Positions 35,610-45,787 of a stretch of DNA of 64,000 nucleotides are shown here, piece by piece. Positions within the stretch are counted from its first letter, which is position 1; each line of letters begins with the position of its first letter. The notes beneath the pieces were generated by a model. That model was not told where the DNA came from, made no database searches, and saw nothing but the letters and a program-made list of their open reading frames with translations. The position numbers were made by a program, and so were the translations under genes. The DNA comes from Brevibacillus reuszeri (GTDB lineage Bacteria; Bacillota; Bacilli; Brevibacillales; Brevibacillaceae), in assembly GCF_001187725.1 (NCBI RefSeq), contig NZ_LGIQ01000007.1, positions 370,324-434,323 of the forward strand, given 5' to 3'.

Positions 35610-38600
35610 TCTAAAAAAGATCCTCGTGATCGGTTCCGGTCCTATCGTTATCGGGCAAGCAGCTGAGTTTGACTATGCAGGCACACAAGCATGCGAAGCT
35701 TTGAAAGAAGAGGGAATGGAAGTTGTTCTAATTAACTCCAACCCAGCAACCATCATGACTGATACGAACATGGCGGATAAAGTATACATCGAACCGATCA
35801 CACCAGAATTCGTGGCGCGTGTCATTCGCAAAGAAAAGCCAGATGGACTTTTGCCGACACTGGGTGGGCAAACAGGCTTGAATATGGCAGTAGCGCTTGC
35901 CGAAGCAGGAGTACTGGAGCAAGAAAATGTAAAGCTTCTCGGCACCAAGCTGGAGTCGATCAAGCAGGCGGAGGATCGCGAATTGTTCCGCGCCCTGATG
36001 AATGAGCTGGGTGAGCCTGTACCAGAATCCGTAATTGTAAGTACAGTAGAGGAAGCTGTAAACTTCGCAAATGAGATCGGCTATCCGATCATTGTACGTC
36101 CAGCCTACACCTTGGGTGGAACTGGCGGAGGTATTTGTGACGATGAAGAGAGCCTGCGTGAAATTGTCGCAAGTGGCTTGAAATACTCGCCGATCACGCA
36201 ATGCCTGATCGAGAAGAGCATTGCAGGTATGAAGGAAATTGAGTATGAAGTGATGCGTGATGCAAGCGACAACTGCATCGTGGTCTGCAATATGGAAAAT
36301 ATCGACCCAGTCGGCGTTCATACAGGAGATTCGATTGTAGTCGCACCAAGCCAGACACTCGCTGACCGCGAGTACCAAATGCTGCGCTCCTCCGCACTGA
36401 ACATTATTCGTGCACTGGGGATTGAGGGCGGTTGCAACGTCCAATACGCACTCGACCCGCACAGCTTTCAATACTATGTGATCGAGGTTAACCCGCGCGT
36501 GAGCCGTTCCTCTGCACTTGCTTCCAAAGCAACTGGTTATCCGATTGCCAAAATGGCTGCAAAAATCGCGATTGGTTACACGCTGGATGAACTGAAAAAC
36601 CCGGTAACCGGCCAAACATATGCATGCTTTGAACCAACACTGGACTACATCGTCAGCAAAATCCCACGATGGCCGTTTGACAAGTTCCAGTCTGCCAATC
36701 GCAAGCTCGGTACACAGATGAAAGCAACAGGCGAAGTCATGGCGATCGGACGTACATTTGAAGAATCGATCATGAAAGCAATCCGTTCCCTCGAGATCGG
36801 CAGCTACCATATCGAAATCAAAGGTGCAGCAGACATTCCGGTTGAAGAACTGAAAGCACGCCTCGTACAAGCCGACGACGAGCGCTTGTTCCTTCTGGCT
36901 GAAGCGCTGCGTCGCGGCTGGACAATCGACGAGCTGCATGCGCTGACCAACATCGACCTGTTCTTCCTGCACAAGTTCCACAAAATGGTTGCTTTTGAAG
37001 CGGAATTGGCACAGGGCTTGACGACTGAAAAGCTGTATGAAGCCAAGCGTATGGGCTTTACAGATAGAAAAATTGCAGAGCTCTCTGGTCAAACAGAGGA
37101 TGCAGTTCGTGAACTACGCAAAGAAAACGGATTTGTTCCGGTTTATAAAATGGTGGATACTTGCGCAGCTGAGTTCGAAGCACAAACACCATACTACTAC
37201 TCCAGCTATGAGACTGAGGACGAACGTATCGAAACAGGAAAAAAACGGGTAGTTGTGCTTGGCTCCGGTCCGATCCGAATCGGCCAAGGGATTGAGTTTG
37301 ACTATGCGACTGTACATGCTGTCTGGGCATTGAGAGAAGCAGGCTATGAAGCGGTCATCGTGAACAACAACCCGGAAACCGTTTCAACCGACTTCAATAC
37401 CTCCGACCGTCTCTACTTTGAACCGCTGTACATCGAGGATGTGATGAACATTCTGGATGCAGAAAAACCAGAGGGTGTCATTGTACAGTTTGGCGGTCAA
37501 ACCGCGATCAACCTGGCCGACAAGCTGACTGCACGTGGGATCAAAATCTTGGGAACGAGTCTGGAAAATATCGATGCGGCAGAAAATCGCGAGAAGTTTG
37601 AAGCACTCTTGCGCGAGCTGAACATCGCTCAACCGCCAGGAAAAACAGTAACATCCGTAGAGCAAGCAGTTGTCGCTGCGGAAGGCTTGGGCTTCCCAGT
37701 CCTGGTGCGGCCATCCTATGTCCTTGGTGGACGTGCGATGGAGATTGTCTATAACCAGCCTGAGCTCTTGGAGTACATGGAAAAAGCGGTAAAGGTCAAT
37801 CCTGACCATCCGGTACTCGTAGACAGGTACATGGTAGGGGTAGAAGCCGAAGTAGATGCGATCTGCGATGGCGAAAATGTTCTGATCCCAGGAATTATGG
37901 AACATATCGAGCGTGCAGGGGTTCACTCGGGTGACTCGATTGCGGTATATCCACCACAATCCCTGTCGCAAGCGATCAAGGATGAGCTGGTCGAAATGAC
38001 GACAAAGCTGGCTCAAGCGCTGCAAATCAAAGGCTTGCTCAACATCCAGTTCGTTATCTACAAAGATCGTCCATATGTCATCGAGGTAAACCCTCGCTCC
38101 TCCCGTACGGTGCCATTCCTCTCCAAAGTGACAGGAATTCCGATGGCCAATATCGCAACCAAGGCGATTCTCGGACACTCGATCGTGGATCAAGGCTTTA
38201 CACCTGGCTATCATCCAGAGGAAAAAGTGGTTTCGGTAAAAGTACCAGTGTTCTCCTTTGCCAAGCTGCGCCGTGTAGACATTACTCTCGGTCCTGAGAT
38301 GAAATCTACTGGTGAAGTAATGGGACGTGAGAGCACGCTGGCCAAAGCGCTCTACAAAGGCTTGGTTGCAGCTGGCATGAATATCCCGACACAAGGTACG
38401 CTGCTCGTAACAGTAGCCGATAAAGATAAGGAAGAAGCATTGGATATCGTAAAACGCTTCCGTCACCTCGGCTTCAAGCTGATGGCGACCGCTGGCACGG
38501 CAGATTATCTGGAACAGGCTGGACTGCCAGTAACACGTATCAACAAGCTGTCTGAAGGCACACCAAACCTGTTGGATGTGATTCATACCGGGGAAGCGAA

Positions 38601-38805
38601 CATCGTGCTCAATACATTAACCAAAGGCAAAACACCACAGCGCGATGGCTTCCGAATTCGCCGTGAAGCGGTGGAAAATGGAGCGGTTTGCCTGACTTCG
38701 CTGGATACGGCTTCAGCTTTGCTGCATGTGCTTGAGACCATTACGTTCTCTACGGAAGCGATGCCAGCACAAATGGCAGGAGCAAAAGTAACGGTGACGG
38801 TATAG
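35593..38805 (+). CDS. carB: Carbamoyl-phosphate synthase large subunit
   Basis: 1070 residues, full length. Two homologous ATP-grasp halves (about 1-400 and 550-935) each open with [22 protein letters not shown] motifs and contain [15 protein letters not shown] or [15 protein letters not shown]. An oligomerisation part lies between, and an MGS-like allosteric domain ([19 protein letters not shown] on) ends the protein. It makes carbamoyl phosphate from bicarbonate, ammonia and two ATP. In most bacilli pyrK and pyrD follow; here pyrF follows directly after 17 bases. Confidence 0.97.
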   Translation: MPKHANLKKILVIGSGPIVIGQAAEFDYAGTQACEALKEEGMEVVLINSNPATIMTDTNMADKVYIEPITPEFVARVIRKEKPDGLLPTLGGQTGLNMAVALAEAGVLEQENVKLLGTKLESIKQAEDRELFRALMNELGEPVPESVIVSTVEEAVNFANEIGYPIIVRPAYTLGGTGGGICDDEESLREIVASGLKYSPITQCLIEKSIAGMKEIEYEVMRDASDNCIVVCNMENIDPVGVHTGDSIVVAPSQTLADREYQMLRSSALNIIRALGIEGGCNVQYALDPHSFQYYVIEVNPRVSRSSALASKATGYPIAKMAAKIAIGYTLDELKNPVTGQTYACFEPTLDYIVSKIPRWPFDKFQSANRKLGTQMKATGEVMAIGRTFEESIMKAIRSLEIGSYHIEIKGAADIPVEELKARLVQADDERLFLLAEALRRGWTIDELHALTNIDLFFLHKFHKMVAFEAELAQGLTTEKLYEAKRMGFTDRKIAELSGQTEDAVRELRKENGFVPVYKMVDTCAAEFEAQTPYYYSSYETEDERIETGKKRVVVLGSGPIRIGQGIEFDYATVHAVWALREAGYEAVIVNNNPETVSTDFNTSDRLYFEPLYIEDVMNILDAEKPEGVIVQFGGQTAINLADKLTARGIKILGTSLENIDAAENREKFEALLRELNIAQPPGKTVTSVEQAVVAAEGLGFPVLVRPSYVLGGRAMEIVYNQPELLEYMEKAVKVNPDHPVLVDRYMVGVEAEVDAICDGENVLIPGIMEHIERAGVHSGDSIAVYPPQSLSQAIKDELVEMTTKLAQALQIKGLLNIQFVIYKDRPYVIEVNPRSSRTVPFLSKVTGIPMANIATKAILGHSIVDQGFTPGYHPEEKVVSVKVPVFSFAKLRRVDITLGPEMKSTGEVMGRESTLAKALYKGLVAAGMNIPTQGTLLVTVADKDKEEALDIVKRFRHLGFKLMATAGTADYLEQAGLPVTRINKLSEGTPNLLDVIHTGEANIVLNTLTKGKTPQRDGFRIRREAVENGAVCLTSLDTASALLHVLETITFSTEAMPAQMAGAKVTVTV

Positions 38806-38822
38806 AAAAGGGGGAGAGTAGT

Positions 38823-39557
38823 GTGCAACAAACAGTAGATATTCGTGAGCGCATGATCGTTGCGCTCGACTTTTCCACACTGGAAGAAGTGAAGCAGTGC
38901 ATAGAGCCATTGGAAGGACATATTCGCTATGTAAAAGTAGGGATGGAGCTTGCTTATGCAGAAGGGCCCGCTATCGTATCCTACTTGAAAGAAAAGGGAC
39001 TGAAGGTGTTTCTTGACCTCAAGGTGCATGATATCCCGAATACGGCAAAAGGTGCAATGAGAAGCCTCGCGCGTCTGGGAGCAGACATGGTGAATGTACA
39101 TGCAGCCGGTGGTATTGCCATGATGGCAGCAGCGAGAGAAGGACTGGAACAGGGGACAGCAGCAGGTGCTGCTCGTCCCATCCTGATCGGGGTAACCATG
39201 CTTACTTCTACTGGACTTTCTACGATGAATCAGGAATTGATGATTCCAGGCTCGGTTGAAGATGTAGTCGTACATTATGCCATGCTGACAAAGCAGGCTG
39301 GTTTGGACGGGGTTGTCGCTTCACCACTTGAGGTTCCGATGATTAAAAAGGCAGCAGGTTACGAATTTGTCACCGTGACGCCTGGCATTCGTCCAATCGG
39401 AGCGGACCAGGGTGATCAGACTCGGATTACAACACCAGAAGAGGCATTCCGCTTGGGGAGCGATTATCTCGTGATTGGTCGCGCGATTACGAATGCAAAA
39501 GATCCCGTTGCCACTTGGCAAAGCATCGTGCAAACGGTAGAAGCAGACCGGAAATAA
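38823..39557 (+). CDS. pyrF: Orotidine 5'-phosphate decarboxylase
   Basis: 244 residues. Catalytic Lys-Asp array in FLDLKVHDIPNTAKGAM, phosphate loop in TPGIRP and VIGRAIT. It decarboxylates OMP to UMP. Start is GTG 38823 after GGGGGAGAG. It directly follows carB, with no pyrK or pyrD. Confidence 0.95.
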   Translation: MQQTVDIRERMIVALDFSTLEEVKQCIEPLEGHIRYVKVGMELAYAEGPAIVSYLKEKGLKVFLDLKVHDIPNTAKGAMRSLARLGADMVNVHAAGGIAMMAAAREGLEQGTAAGAARPILIGVTMLTSTGLSTMNQELMIPGSVEDVVVHYAMLTKQAGLDGVVASPLEVPMIKKAAGYEFVTVTPGIRPIGADQGDQTRITTPEEAFRLGSDYLVIGRAITNAKDPVATWQSIVQTVEADRK

Positions 39558-39581
39558 GATCACCTGGAGGGAAGAAACAAG

Positions 39582-40217
39582 ATGACAAATACCAATTCCA
39601 AAAAGATTGCAGGCAGCTTGCTTTCGATCGGTGCTGTACACCTGCGTCCGGATCAACCTTTTACTTGGACATCTGGAATAAAATCTCCTATTTATTGTGA
39701 TAACCGAATCACCATGTCTCATCCACAGGTGCGTCGTGAAATTGCCCAGGCATTTGCTGAGCTGATCCGTGAGCGCTATCCACAAGCTGAGGTAGTTGCA
39801 GGAACCGCGACAGCTGGAATTCCGCACGCTGCATGGGTAGCCGAGCTGCTTGATCTGCCAATGATTTATGTGCGTGATAAAGCAAAAGGTCATGGTCGTC
39901 AAAATCAGATCGAGGGTGCTTTGTCAGCTGGTCAAAAAGTCGTGGTTATCGAGGATTTGATTTCAACAGGCGGCAGCTCCCTGAAAGCAGCACAAGCTGT
40001 TCAAGCAGAGGGCGGAGAGGTTCTTGGCGTAGTAGCGATTTTCAGCTACCAGTTCCCTGACGCAGAAGCTCTGTTTGCCGACGCTGGCATTCCATGCACC
40101 ACCATCTCCAACTATACGGCACTGCTTGAGGCAGCAACTGAGCAAGGTGTCATCACTTCCGAGCAGGAGAAGATCTTGGGAGAATGGCGCAAATCGCCGC
40201 GCACTTTTTTTGAATAA
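39582..40217 (+). CDS. pyrE: Orotate phosphoribosyltransferase
   Basis: 211 residues with the PRPP motif VVVIEDLISTGGSSLKA near 122-138 and the KAKGHGRQNQIEG loop. It adds ribose phosphate to orotate. Last gene of the pyr operon, closed by a strong terminator. Confidence 0.95.
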   Translation: MTNTNSKKIAGSLLSIGAVHLRPDQPFTWTSGIKSPIYCDNRITMSHPQVRREIAQAFAELIRERYPQAEVVAGTATAGIPHAAWVAELLDLPMIYVRDKAKGHGRQNQIEGALSAGQKVVVIEDLISTGGSSLKAAQAVQAEGGEVLGVVAIFSYQFPDAEALFADAGIPCTTISNYTALLEAATEQGVITSEQEKILGEWRKSPRTFFE

Positions 40218-40240
40218 TAACGGAAAAGGCTTGCTCCAAA

Positions 40241-40280
40241 GAGGTGGATACGATTCTAAAATCGTATCCGCCTCTTTTTT
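40241..40280 (+). terminator. Terminator of the pyr operon
   Basis: A 14-bp stem GAGGTGGATACGAT / ATCGTATCCGCCTC (one G-T pair) followed by six T. Confidence 0.93.
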
Positions 40281-40385
40281 GGGACCAATAGAGATTTATC
40301 GAGATGCTGAGTGTGGGCAGTAATGGTCATGCTGGCAATGTTAAACCATTATTTGTACACCTTCAGATTGAAAGAATGACTCCCC

Positions 40386-40672
40386 TTAGGAGCAGTTCGA
40401 TTTCAGGATGTCGGTCGTACAGGATTTTGGCGATTTGGCTTCGTACTGTCCCGTAGACGCCAACAGACGGTAGTACATCTCTGTTCCTTTTTTTGTACTT
40501 GGAGCAGGCCAGCTTGCTTCAAAATGTTTATGTGGTAGGAGACGGTTGGTCTGGACATGGGTATGTGCTCTGCGATCTGGGAGACATTCATGCTCTCTTT
40601 GTCAATGAGCAGCGCAACGATTTGCTGGCGGACCGGATCATTCTCATAAAAGCCTTCTCCATCTGTTATCAT
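40386..40672 (-). pseudogene. ArsR-type winged-helix regulator, frameshifted at an A7 tract
   Basis: The first about 60 residues are a good ArsR-type helix-turn-helix (NVSQIAEHIPMSRPTVSYHI then NILKQAGLL). At a run of seven A on the minus strand (40488-40494) the frame turns to QKKEQRCTTV and stops at 40403. Shifting one base there gives VQKKGTEMYYRLL, the expected wing of the fold, and continues to 40386. So one base appears gained or lost in the homopolymer: a true mutation, phase variation or a sequencing error. Its start overlaps the stop of the next gene by 4 bases on the same strand, so both were probably one operon. Confidence 0.7.
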
Positions 40673-41865
40673 CGATAGCCGTTAAGAAAATAATCGAGAA
40701 GCTCATCATCGGTCTGTGTCCACTCACGATTGAACGCTTCTGTTAGATGATCATGTACTGTATTTTTATCTCCACGATTTTGCATGACGGCTTGAGCCAT
40801 TTGCTTCATCTCATTCATTTCACGCTGAAATTGGCTTTTCGGCATAGGAGCACTATGTGACTCTACATAGGTGTCAGCATCAAAGGCTTCGATCTTGCTC
40901 AGCAGCTCTAAAAAAGCGGCAGGTGAATAGTTCCAGTCACGCGTGTAAATATCGGGTGCCAGACAATCACCAAGGAAAAGTGTCTTTGTTTCCTTCACAT
41001 ACAACACGATCGAGTCTTGCGCGTGATCTCCACCTACATGCTGCAAGATGCAGGTAACCTGTCCTAAATCGATTTCCAGTCGATCTTCAAAAACAAGGGT
41101 AGGAGGTACAATGGAAATTTCGTTGCGCAAAAGTCCAGGAAGCTCCTTCTTGATCATTTCTGCACAAAAGGAAATCTCAATGCCTTCCTCTACGCGCTGA
41201 TCGAGCGCCGCATCTGACCAAGCCATTTCAGCCAGCTTTTCCATCTCGAATTTTGTTCGGACGTGGGCGATTGCAGGTAAATTCATTTGGCTCAAACCGA
41301 AAATATGATCCCAGTGCCAATGAGTCAGCGCTATGAGCTCCGTACGTGGAAGGTCATAGACAGAAAGTCCGCGAAGAAAGAGTGCTGCATGAGCGGGGGA
41401 GTTGCCAGCGTCCATAATCAACGTACGGCTTGTACCTGATATGGCTGCGAGAATAGGGCGGTCTGTTTCATGACTGGCAGGCAGATACAAGACATGGTCA
41501 TTGAGCCGAACGATTTCCTGCTTTTCACGCACCTGATCCCCCAGTTCGGAATGGGCAGCATGGGGTGACAAATCAGAGTAGTAGCGTACGGTTTTTCCTA
41601 ACTGCTTGGCGTAGGCAATTTCTTTCGCTGTACTCTTCCCGATATAGCCTCCAACATCAATCACGAGGATTTCATCTGCCATGTCTATTTTTTTCGCGTG
41701 GATACGTTCAAACAGAGCTTCTTGTTCAGACGTAATGATCATGCCGTCACTTTGCTCGAAGAACCCGAGGCTCTGGACAATGTTGCCTTGCAGGGTGAGA
41801 GTAGCTTCCACCTCACGAAATTGTTTTTTGAAGCGGGTAGATCCACATAGAGTGATGATACGCAA
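40669..41865 (-). CDS. Deoxyribosyltransferase-like domain fused to a metallo-beta-lactamase-fold hydrolase
   Basis: 398 residues. The N-terminal about 105 (MRIITLCGSTRFKKQFREVE; KIDMADEILVIDVGGYIG) resemble the nucleoside 2-deoxyribosyltransferase/DUF4406 fold. From about 125 to 370 it is a metallo-beta-lactamase: LTHWHWDHIFGL (HxHxDH), GGDHAQDS, FLGDCLAPD and ESHSAP supply the metal ligands. Both parts look intact. The pairing suggests action on nucleotide- or nucleoside-like compounds. Substrate unknown. It is followed, with a 4-base overlap, by the ArsR-type gene, which probably controls it. Confidence 0.82.
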   Translation of the reverse strand: MRIITLCGSTRFKKQFREVEATLTLQGNIVQSLGFFEQSDGMIITSEQEALFERIHAKKIDMADEILVIDVGGYIGKSTAKEIAYAKQLGKTVRYYSDLSPHAAHSELGDQVREKQEIVRLNDHVLYLPASHETDRPILAAISGTSRTLIMDAGNSPAHAALFLRGLSVYDLPRTELIALTHWHWDHIFGLSQMNLPAIAHVRTKFEMEKLAEMAWSDAALDQRVEEGIEISFCAEMIKKELPGLLRNEISIVPPTLVFEDRLEIDLGQVTCILQHVGGDHAQDSIVLYVKETKTLFLGDCLAPDIYTRDWNYSPAAFLELLSKIEAFDADTYVESHSAPMPKSQFQREMNEMKQMAQAVMQNRGDKNTVHDHLTEAFNREWTQTDDELLDYFLNGYR

Positions 41866-42039
41866 ATAGGGTCGCTCCTCACTTTATTCATTTTCTTTTC
41901 CTAGATCATTGGCTGTGTATGAACAAAATTCCTTCTGTACCTATCTTTTTCGTACGCAGGAATATTGACAGTCTTTCTATGATTCTATAATCTGGAAATA
42001 TTTAAACGAAAGATTCTGCGCGAAGCAAAAGGAGGACGC

Positions 42040-42657
42040 ATGAAACTTTACGATATTTCCCGCACGCTCAAACGAGGAATGCCTACCTGGCCAGGGGATA
42101 CTCCTTTTCAGTATGAAGTGAGCTGGCCAAAGTCCGATAGTGGCTCTGTGAATGTAGGCAAGCTGACGATGAGCATCCATACAGGAACACACGTAGATGC
42201 TCCCTTTCATTTCGACGACGATGGCAGGAAGATAACAGAGCTTGATTTGAATTTGTATGTGGGTCAAGCAAAGCTCGTTGATGTATCGGGACTAGAAAGC
42301 ATTGGTGCAGATGATTTGGCGCAGATTGACCTGACAGGCATCACGCGTCTGCTGCTGCGCACGTCCTCTTGGAGTGATCCAGAGCAGTTTCCAGAGACGA
42401 TTTGTTATCTGCGTCCGGACTTAGCTCCTTTTCTTGCGGAAAAAGGAATTCGCCTGATTGGTGTTGATGTGCCATCGGTTGATCCGCTTGATAGCAAAGA
42501 ATTGCCTGCCCACCATGGCTTACATCAAAACGATATACACATCTTAGAGGGACTATGGTTAGATGATGTAGAGCCAGGAATGTATGAACTTATCGCCTTG
42601 CCTTTATCCATCGTGGAAGCAGATGGCAGCCCGGTGCGTGCAGTACTGCGCCGGTAA
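42040..42657 (+). CDS. kynB: Kynurenine formamidase-like cyclase family protein
   Basis: 205 residues of the cyclase/KynB family. Metal motif HTGTHVDAPFHF (HxGTHxDxPxH) and an opening MKLYDISRTLKRGMPTWPGD. Length and PTWPGDTPF agree with bacterial arylformamidase, which hydrolyses N-formylkynurenine in tryptophan degradation. No kynA or kynU is adjacent, so the substrate is not assured. AAAGGAGGA at 3-4 bases from ATG. A second, more divergent member is at 47702. Confidence 0.8.
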   Translation: MKLYDISRTLKRGMPTWPGDTPFQYEVSWPKSDSGSVNVGKLTMSIHTGTHVDAPFHFDDDGRKITELDLNLYVGQAKLVDVSGLESIGADDLAQIDLTGITRLLLRTSSWSDPEQFPETICYLRPDLAPFLAEKGIRLIGVDVPSVDPLDSKELPAHHGLHQNDIHILEGLWLDDVEPGMYELIALPLSIVEADGSPVRAVLRR

Positions 42658-42695
42658 TTCATTTGACTACATGTTCATGTTCAAGACGAAACAAC

Positions 42696-42738
42696 GAAAA
42701 ACCGTCCAAGCCGGGTGGCGCGAACGGTTCTTCTTTTT
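42696..42738. terminator. Terminator between convergent genes kynB and the dehydrogenase
   Basis: GAAAAACCGT / ACGGTTCTTC stem (one G-T pair) followed by TTTTT on the plus strand. A-rich sequence on the left could also serve the minus strand. Confidence 0.7.
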
Positions 42739-42753
42739 ATCTCAATTTACGAT

Positions 42754-43956
42754 CTACCTGATTTGCAGAAGCGGAGAGGTTTTTTCAATCACATCCCAAG
42801 CCATGCCACGAGCTTTGAGTCTCGTCAAAAACGGGATCGGATCAATCAACTCGGGAGGGATACAGCCCGTAGTGGTTAAAAGCCCCTCTGCAATCATGTC
42901 CACAGCAACAACAGGTGGGATGCCTGTTTGCCAGATCGTCGCCTGGAATTCGGTCTTGTAAAAAACCTCGTCATGATTCGCGATCGTGTAGACGTAAACT
43001 TCTTTTCGCTTGTTATCCTTTATGCCTTTGACGAGAGCGCCAACGCTGGAATATCCGTGAATCTTGCCAGCCAGATCAACCGGCTTCGGCATCGTGGTCA
43101 CAACTACATCACGCGGGGAGACGCGCACGCCTTTTACCTCGATTTCTTCGTCACTGTCCAGCCCCAAATACCGCAACACTTTTAAGGTGTTAACAAAGTC
43201 GGGATGCAGCGCGTATTTAAAATCCACATATTTGCAGCCTTTGGCGCGACCGATTGTCTCTCCCAAGGTCGTGGCTTCTTCGTGCTCGACATGATAGCAG
43301 TCCAGCCAGCCAATCGGCTCAGGGAATTCAAATTCTTCCTTATTCGCAAAAGGGGAAGGGAAGTATTGCTCGCCTTTGTCCACAGTCCAATAATTGGGTT
43401 TGGCCAAACATTCCTGAATCGCCGTTTGTGGACTGAAATAGGAGCAAAAGCCGTCATAATCTACAACCGAATTATCGCCGTCCCGAATCAGAATCGCATC
43501 AACCTCGTCCAGCTGGTCAACTGCGTAACGGGCGGCAATATTGGAGAATCCAGGATCACATCCCAGTCCCATGATCCCCAGGATTCCGGCAGCGCGGAAC
43601 TGATCGTTCCAGGATAGTTGTTTACGCAACCATTGTGGACCGGATGAAGCAGTATCAATATAATGCGTCCTTGTATTCAGGCATGCTTTCATCACTTCAA
43701 AATTGTTTTCCGGAAGCCCGATATGAAGCAAAAGATCGATGTCGTCCAGAATGGCCTGCACACTCGACACATCGCGGGCATCTACCCGTTTTACCTGAAT
43801 CTCCACATCTGTTTCCCTACGCAGCTCTGCAGCGAGCTCCTCTGCAGGACCAATAGAAATATCAGCAAGAACCAGCTTGGTTACGTAACGCGATTTTATC
43901 AATTCACACGCACTTACTTGTCCGACACCACCAACGCCTACGATTGCGACTCGCAT
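42754..43956 (-). CDS. Saccharopine dehydrogenase family NAD(P)-dependent oxidoreductase
   Basis: 400 residues from ATG 43956 (GGGAGGAGG 8 bases upstream; a start 54 bases earlier lacks a site). An N-terminal Rossmann motif MRVAIVGVGGVGQ is followed by LLLHIGLPENNFEVMKACL and GCDPGFSNIAARYAV, as in saccharopine or carboxynorspermidine dehydrogenase-like proteins. The family works on amino-acid or polyamine imines. Which substrate is unknown. Convergent with kynB. Confidence 0.82.
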   Translation of the reverse strand: MRVAIVGVGGVGQVSACELIKSRYVTKLVLADISIGPAEELAAELRRETDVEIQVKRVDARDVSSVQAILDDIDLLLHIGLPENNFEVMKACLNTRTHYIDTASSGPQWLRKQLSWNDQFRAAGILGIMGLGCDPGFSNIAARYAVDQLDEVDAILIRDGDNSVVDYDGFCSYFSPQTAIQECLAKPNYWTVDKGEQYFPSPFANKEEFEFPEPIGWLDCYHVEHEEATTLGETIGRAKGCKYVDFKYALHPDFVNTLKVLRYLGLDSDEEIEVKGVRVSPRDVVVTTMPKPVDLAGKIHGYSSVGALVKGIKDNKRKEVYVYTIANHDEVFYKTEFQATIWQTGIPPVVAVDMIAEGLLTTTGCIPPELIDPIPFLTRLKARGMAWDVIEKTSPLLQIR

Positions 43957-44270
43957 AGAGTCCTCCTCCCTGATGGGCAAACCGACTATCTTCGCATTCG
44001 AAACAACCATTTTTCCAAAAACAATTCTTTGTGACCTACGTACTCTGGAGGGCGTAATCTCAAATTCAATTTCATGGATACCTCCTTGTAAAAAGAGAAT
44101 GTGTGTTTACTCTATGTATATGATTTGACTCAGACGTCCCATGCGCAAAGAGCATATGAAAAACATGTAAATCCTTTGCTTGATAATAGGCTCGTTTTCT
44201 CTAATAATAACGGTGTATAGATCGTGCCGCGAAGCTTCGCGAATGCCAAGAAGGAAAAGGGAGAACAACG

Positions 44271-45767
44271 ATGAAAGCAATGACTTTTGTGCTGTTTGGT
44301 GCTACAGGGGACTTGGCAAAACGAAAAATATTCCCTGCCCTGTTCAACCTGTACGTCGATCAAAAGCTGCCAGCCTCTTATGCAATCGTCGGGGTAGGGA
44401 GAAGGACGTACACAGTTGCGGAATTTTTACGAAGCGTAGAGCAGTCTGTAAGTGACGCAGCACAGCGCAGGGAGGTCGATTCATCCTGCATCCATGCGTT
44501 TTTATCGACGATTCGCTACGTATCAGTGGATGTGACGCAAAAAGATGATTACCTGGCATTACTGGGCCAGGTTATTCAGTGTGAGCAAGAATGGAATCTT
44601 CCGCAAAACCGCCTGTTTTACTTGTCGGTTGCTCCGGAGTTTTTCGATGTGATTGCAGGCCATATCAAAGCGAGCGGGCTATGTGAGACAACGGGCTGGA
44701 AGCGGCTGATTATCGAGAAACCGTTTGGCCGTGATCTGCAATCAGCGGAAGCCTTGAACGAGAAGCTGTGCGCATCCTTTGCCGAGGAAGAAATCTATCG
44801 AATCGATCACTACCTGGGCAAGCCGATGGTGCGCAATCTCGAAGCAATCGAGTTCGCAAACCCAATCTTTCAAGCAATCTGGAATAACAAATATATCGCT
44901 AATGTTCAAATCACAGCAAACGAGACTGTAGGAGTTGAAGATAGAGCCGGGTACTACGACCATGCGGGAGCGCTCCGCGACATGGTCCAAAACCATATGC
45001 TGCAGCTGCTCATGATGATCGCAATGCATCTGCCAAATCGCATCAATGCAAAGGAAATTCGCAAGGAAAAGCGAAAGGTGATGGAAGCTGTCCGACCAAT
45101 GGAAACAGAGGATGTCATGAGGAGCGTTGTGCGTGGTCAATATGGTGCAGGCAATCTGCAAGGGCACAGCGTGGTCAGTTACAGGGACGAGCCTGGGGTA
45201 GAGGCGGATTCGATGACAGATACGTTTGTTGCTTTGCGTGTATGGATAGATGATCCACTTTGGTCTGGCGTTCCTTTTTATATACGTACGGGAAAACGAA
45301 TAAAAGAGAAATCGACCAAAATCATTATCGAGTTCAAAAATCCGTTGGAGGGTAGCTATCGCAACCAGCAAACAGCGCCAAACCTGCTCATCCTCAACAT
45401 CAATCCCGAAGAAGGTATTTCACTGCAGGTTAATCAAAAAAATGCAGCTGAGCGTGGCAAGCTAGAGCCTGTTACCGTTGATTTTTCTACCGATGCAAGC
45501 CAAGCTCCGGAAGCGTATGAGCTGTTGCTTTCTGATGCTATACAGGGTGACTCTACTTATTTTGCACATTGGATGGAGGTAAAGCTGGCTTGGAAGTGGG
45601 TAACGCCGATTTTAGAGGCATTTGCACAGAACCAGGTTCCCCTGCATGTCTATCCAGCTGGGAGTTACGGACCTCAGGAGTCTGCAGAGCTACTTATGGA
45701 GCAAGGATTTTCGTGGTGGCAAGACGAGGAGCGGGAACGTGAAATGTCGGGCGTACACTCCCGATGA
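44271..45767 (+). CDS. zwf: Glucose-6-phosphate 1-dehydrogenase
   Basis: 498 residues. Coenzyme motif FGATGDLAKRK, substrate motif EKPFG and active-site RIDHYLGKPMVRN with the catalytic His. It oxidises glucose 6-phosphate to 6-phosphogluconolactone with NADP+. GGGAGAA precedes ATG. Upstream is a 14-base palindrome CGCGAAGCTTCGCG at 44228-44241. It leads a four-gene group with gnd, an oxidoreductase and a cyclase. Confidence 0.95.
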   Translation: MKAMTFVLFGATGDLAKRKIFPALFNLYVDQKLPASYAIVGVGRRTYTVAEFLRSVEQSVSDAAQRREVDSSCIHAFLSTIRYVSVDVTQKDDYLALLGQVIQCEQEWNLPQNRLFYLSVAPEFFDVIAGHIKASGLCETTGWKRLIIEKPFGRDLQSAEALNEKLCASFAEEEIYRIDHYLGKPMVRNLEAIEFANPIFQAIWNNKYIANVQITANETVGVEDRAGYYDHAGALRDMVQNHMLQLLMMIAMHLPNRINAKEIRKEKRKVMEAVRPMETEDVMRSVVRGQYGAGNLQGHSVVSYRDEPGVEADSMTDTFVALRVWIDDPLWSGVPFYIRTGKRIKEKSTKIIIEFKNPLEGSYRNQQTAPNLLILNINPEEGISLQVNQKNAAERGKLEPVTVDFSTDASQAPEAYELLLSDAIQGDSTYFAHWMEVKLAWKWVTPILEAFAQNQVPLHVYPAGSYGPQESAELLMEQGFSWWQDEEREREMSGVHSR

Positions 45768-45787
45768 GTAAAAGGAGGAGAAGAAAA

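Noticed and set aside
35728..38586. Long minus-strand open frames inside carB (about 450 and 400 codons)
   Set aside because: They lie opposite a conserved full-length gene, have Cys/His/Phe-rich unfamiliar sequence and no ribosome sites; codon-bias shadows.
44176..44207. Possible SigA promoter of zwf (TTGCTT ... TAATAA)
   Set aside because: Spacing of 18-20 bases and a weak -10 make it too uncertain to list as a feature.
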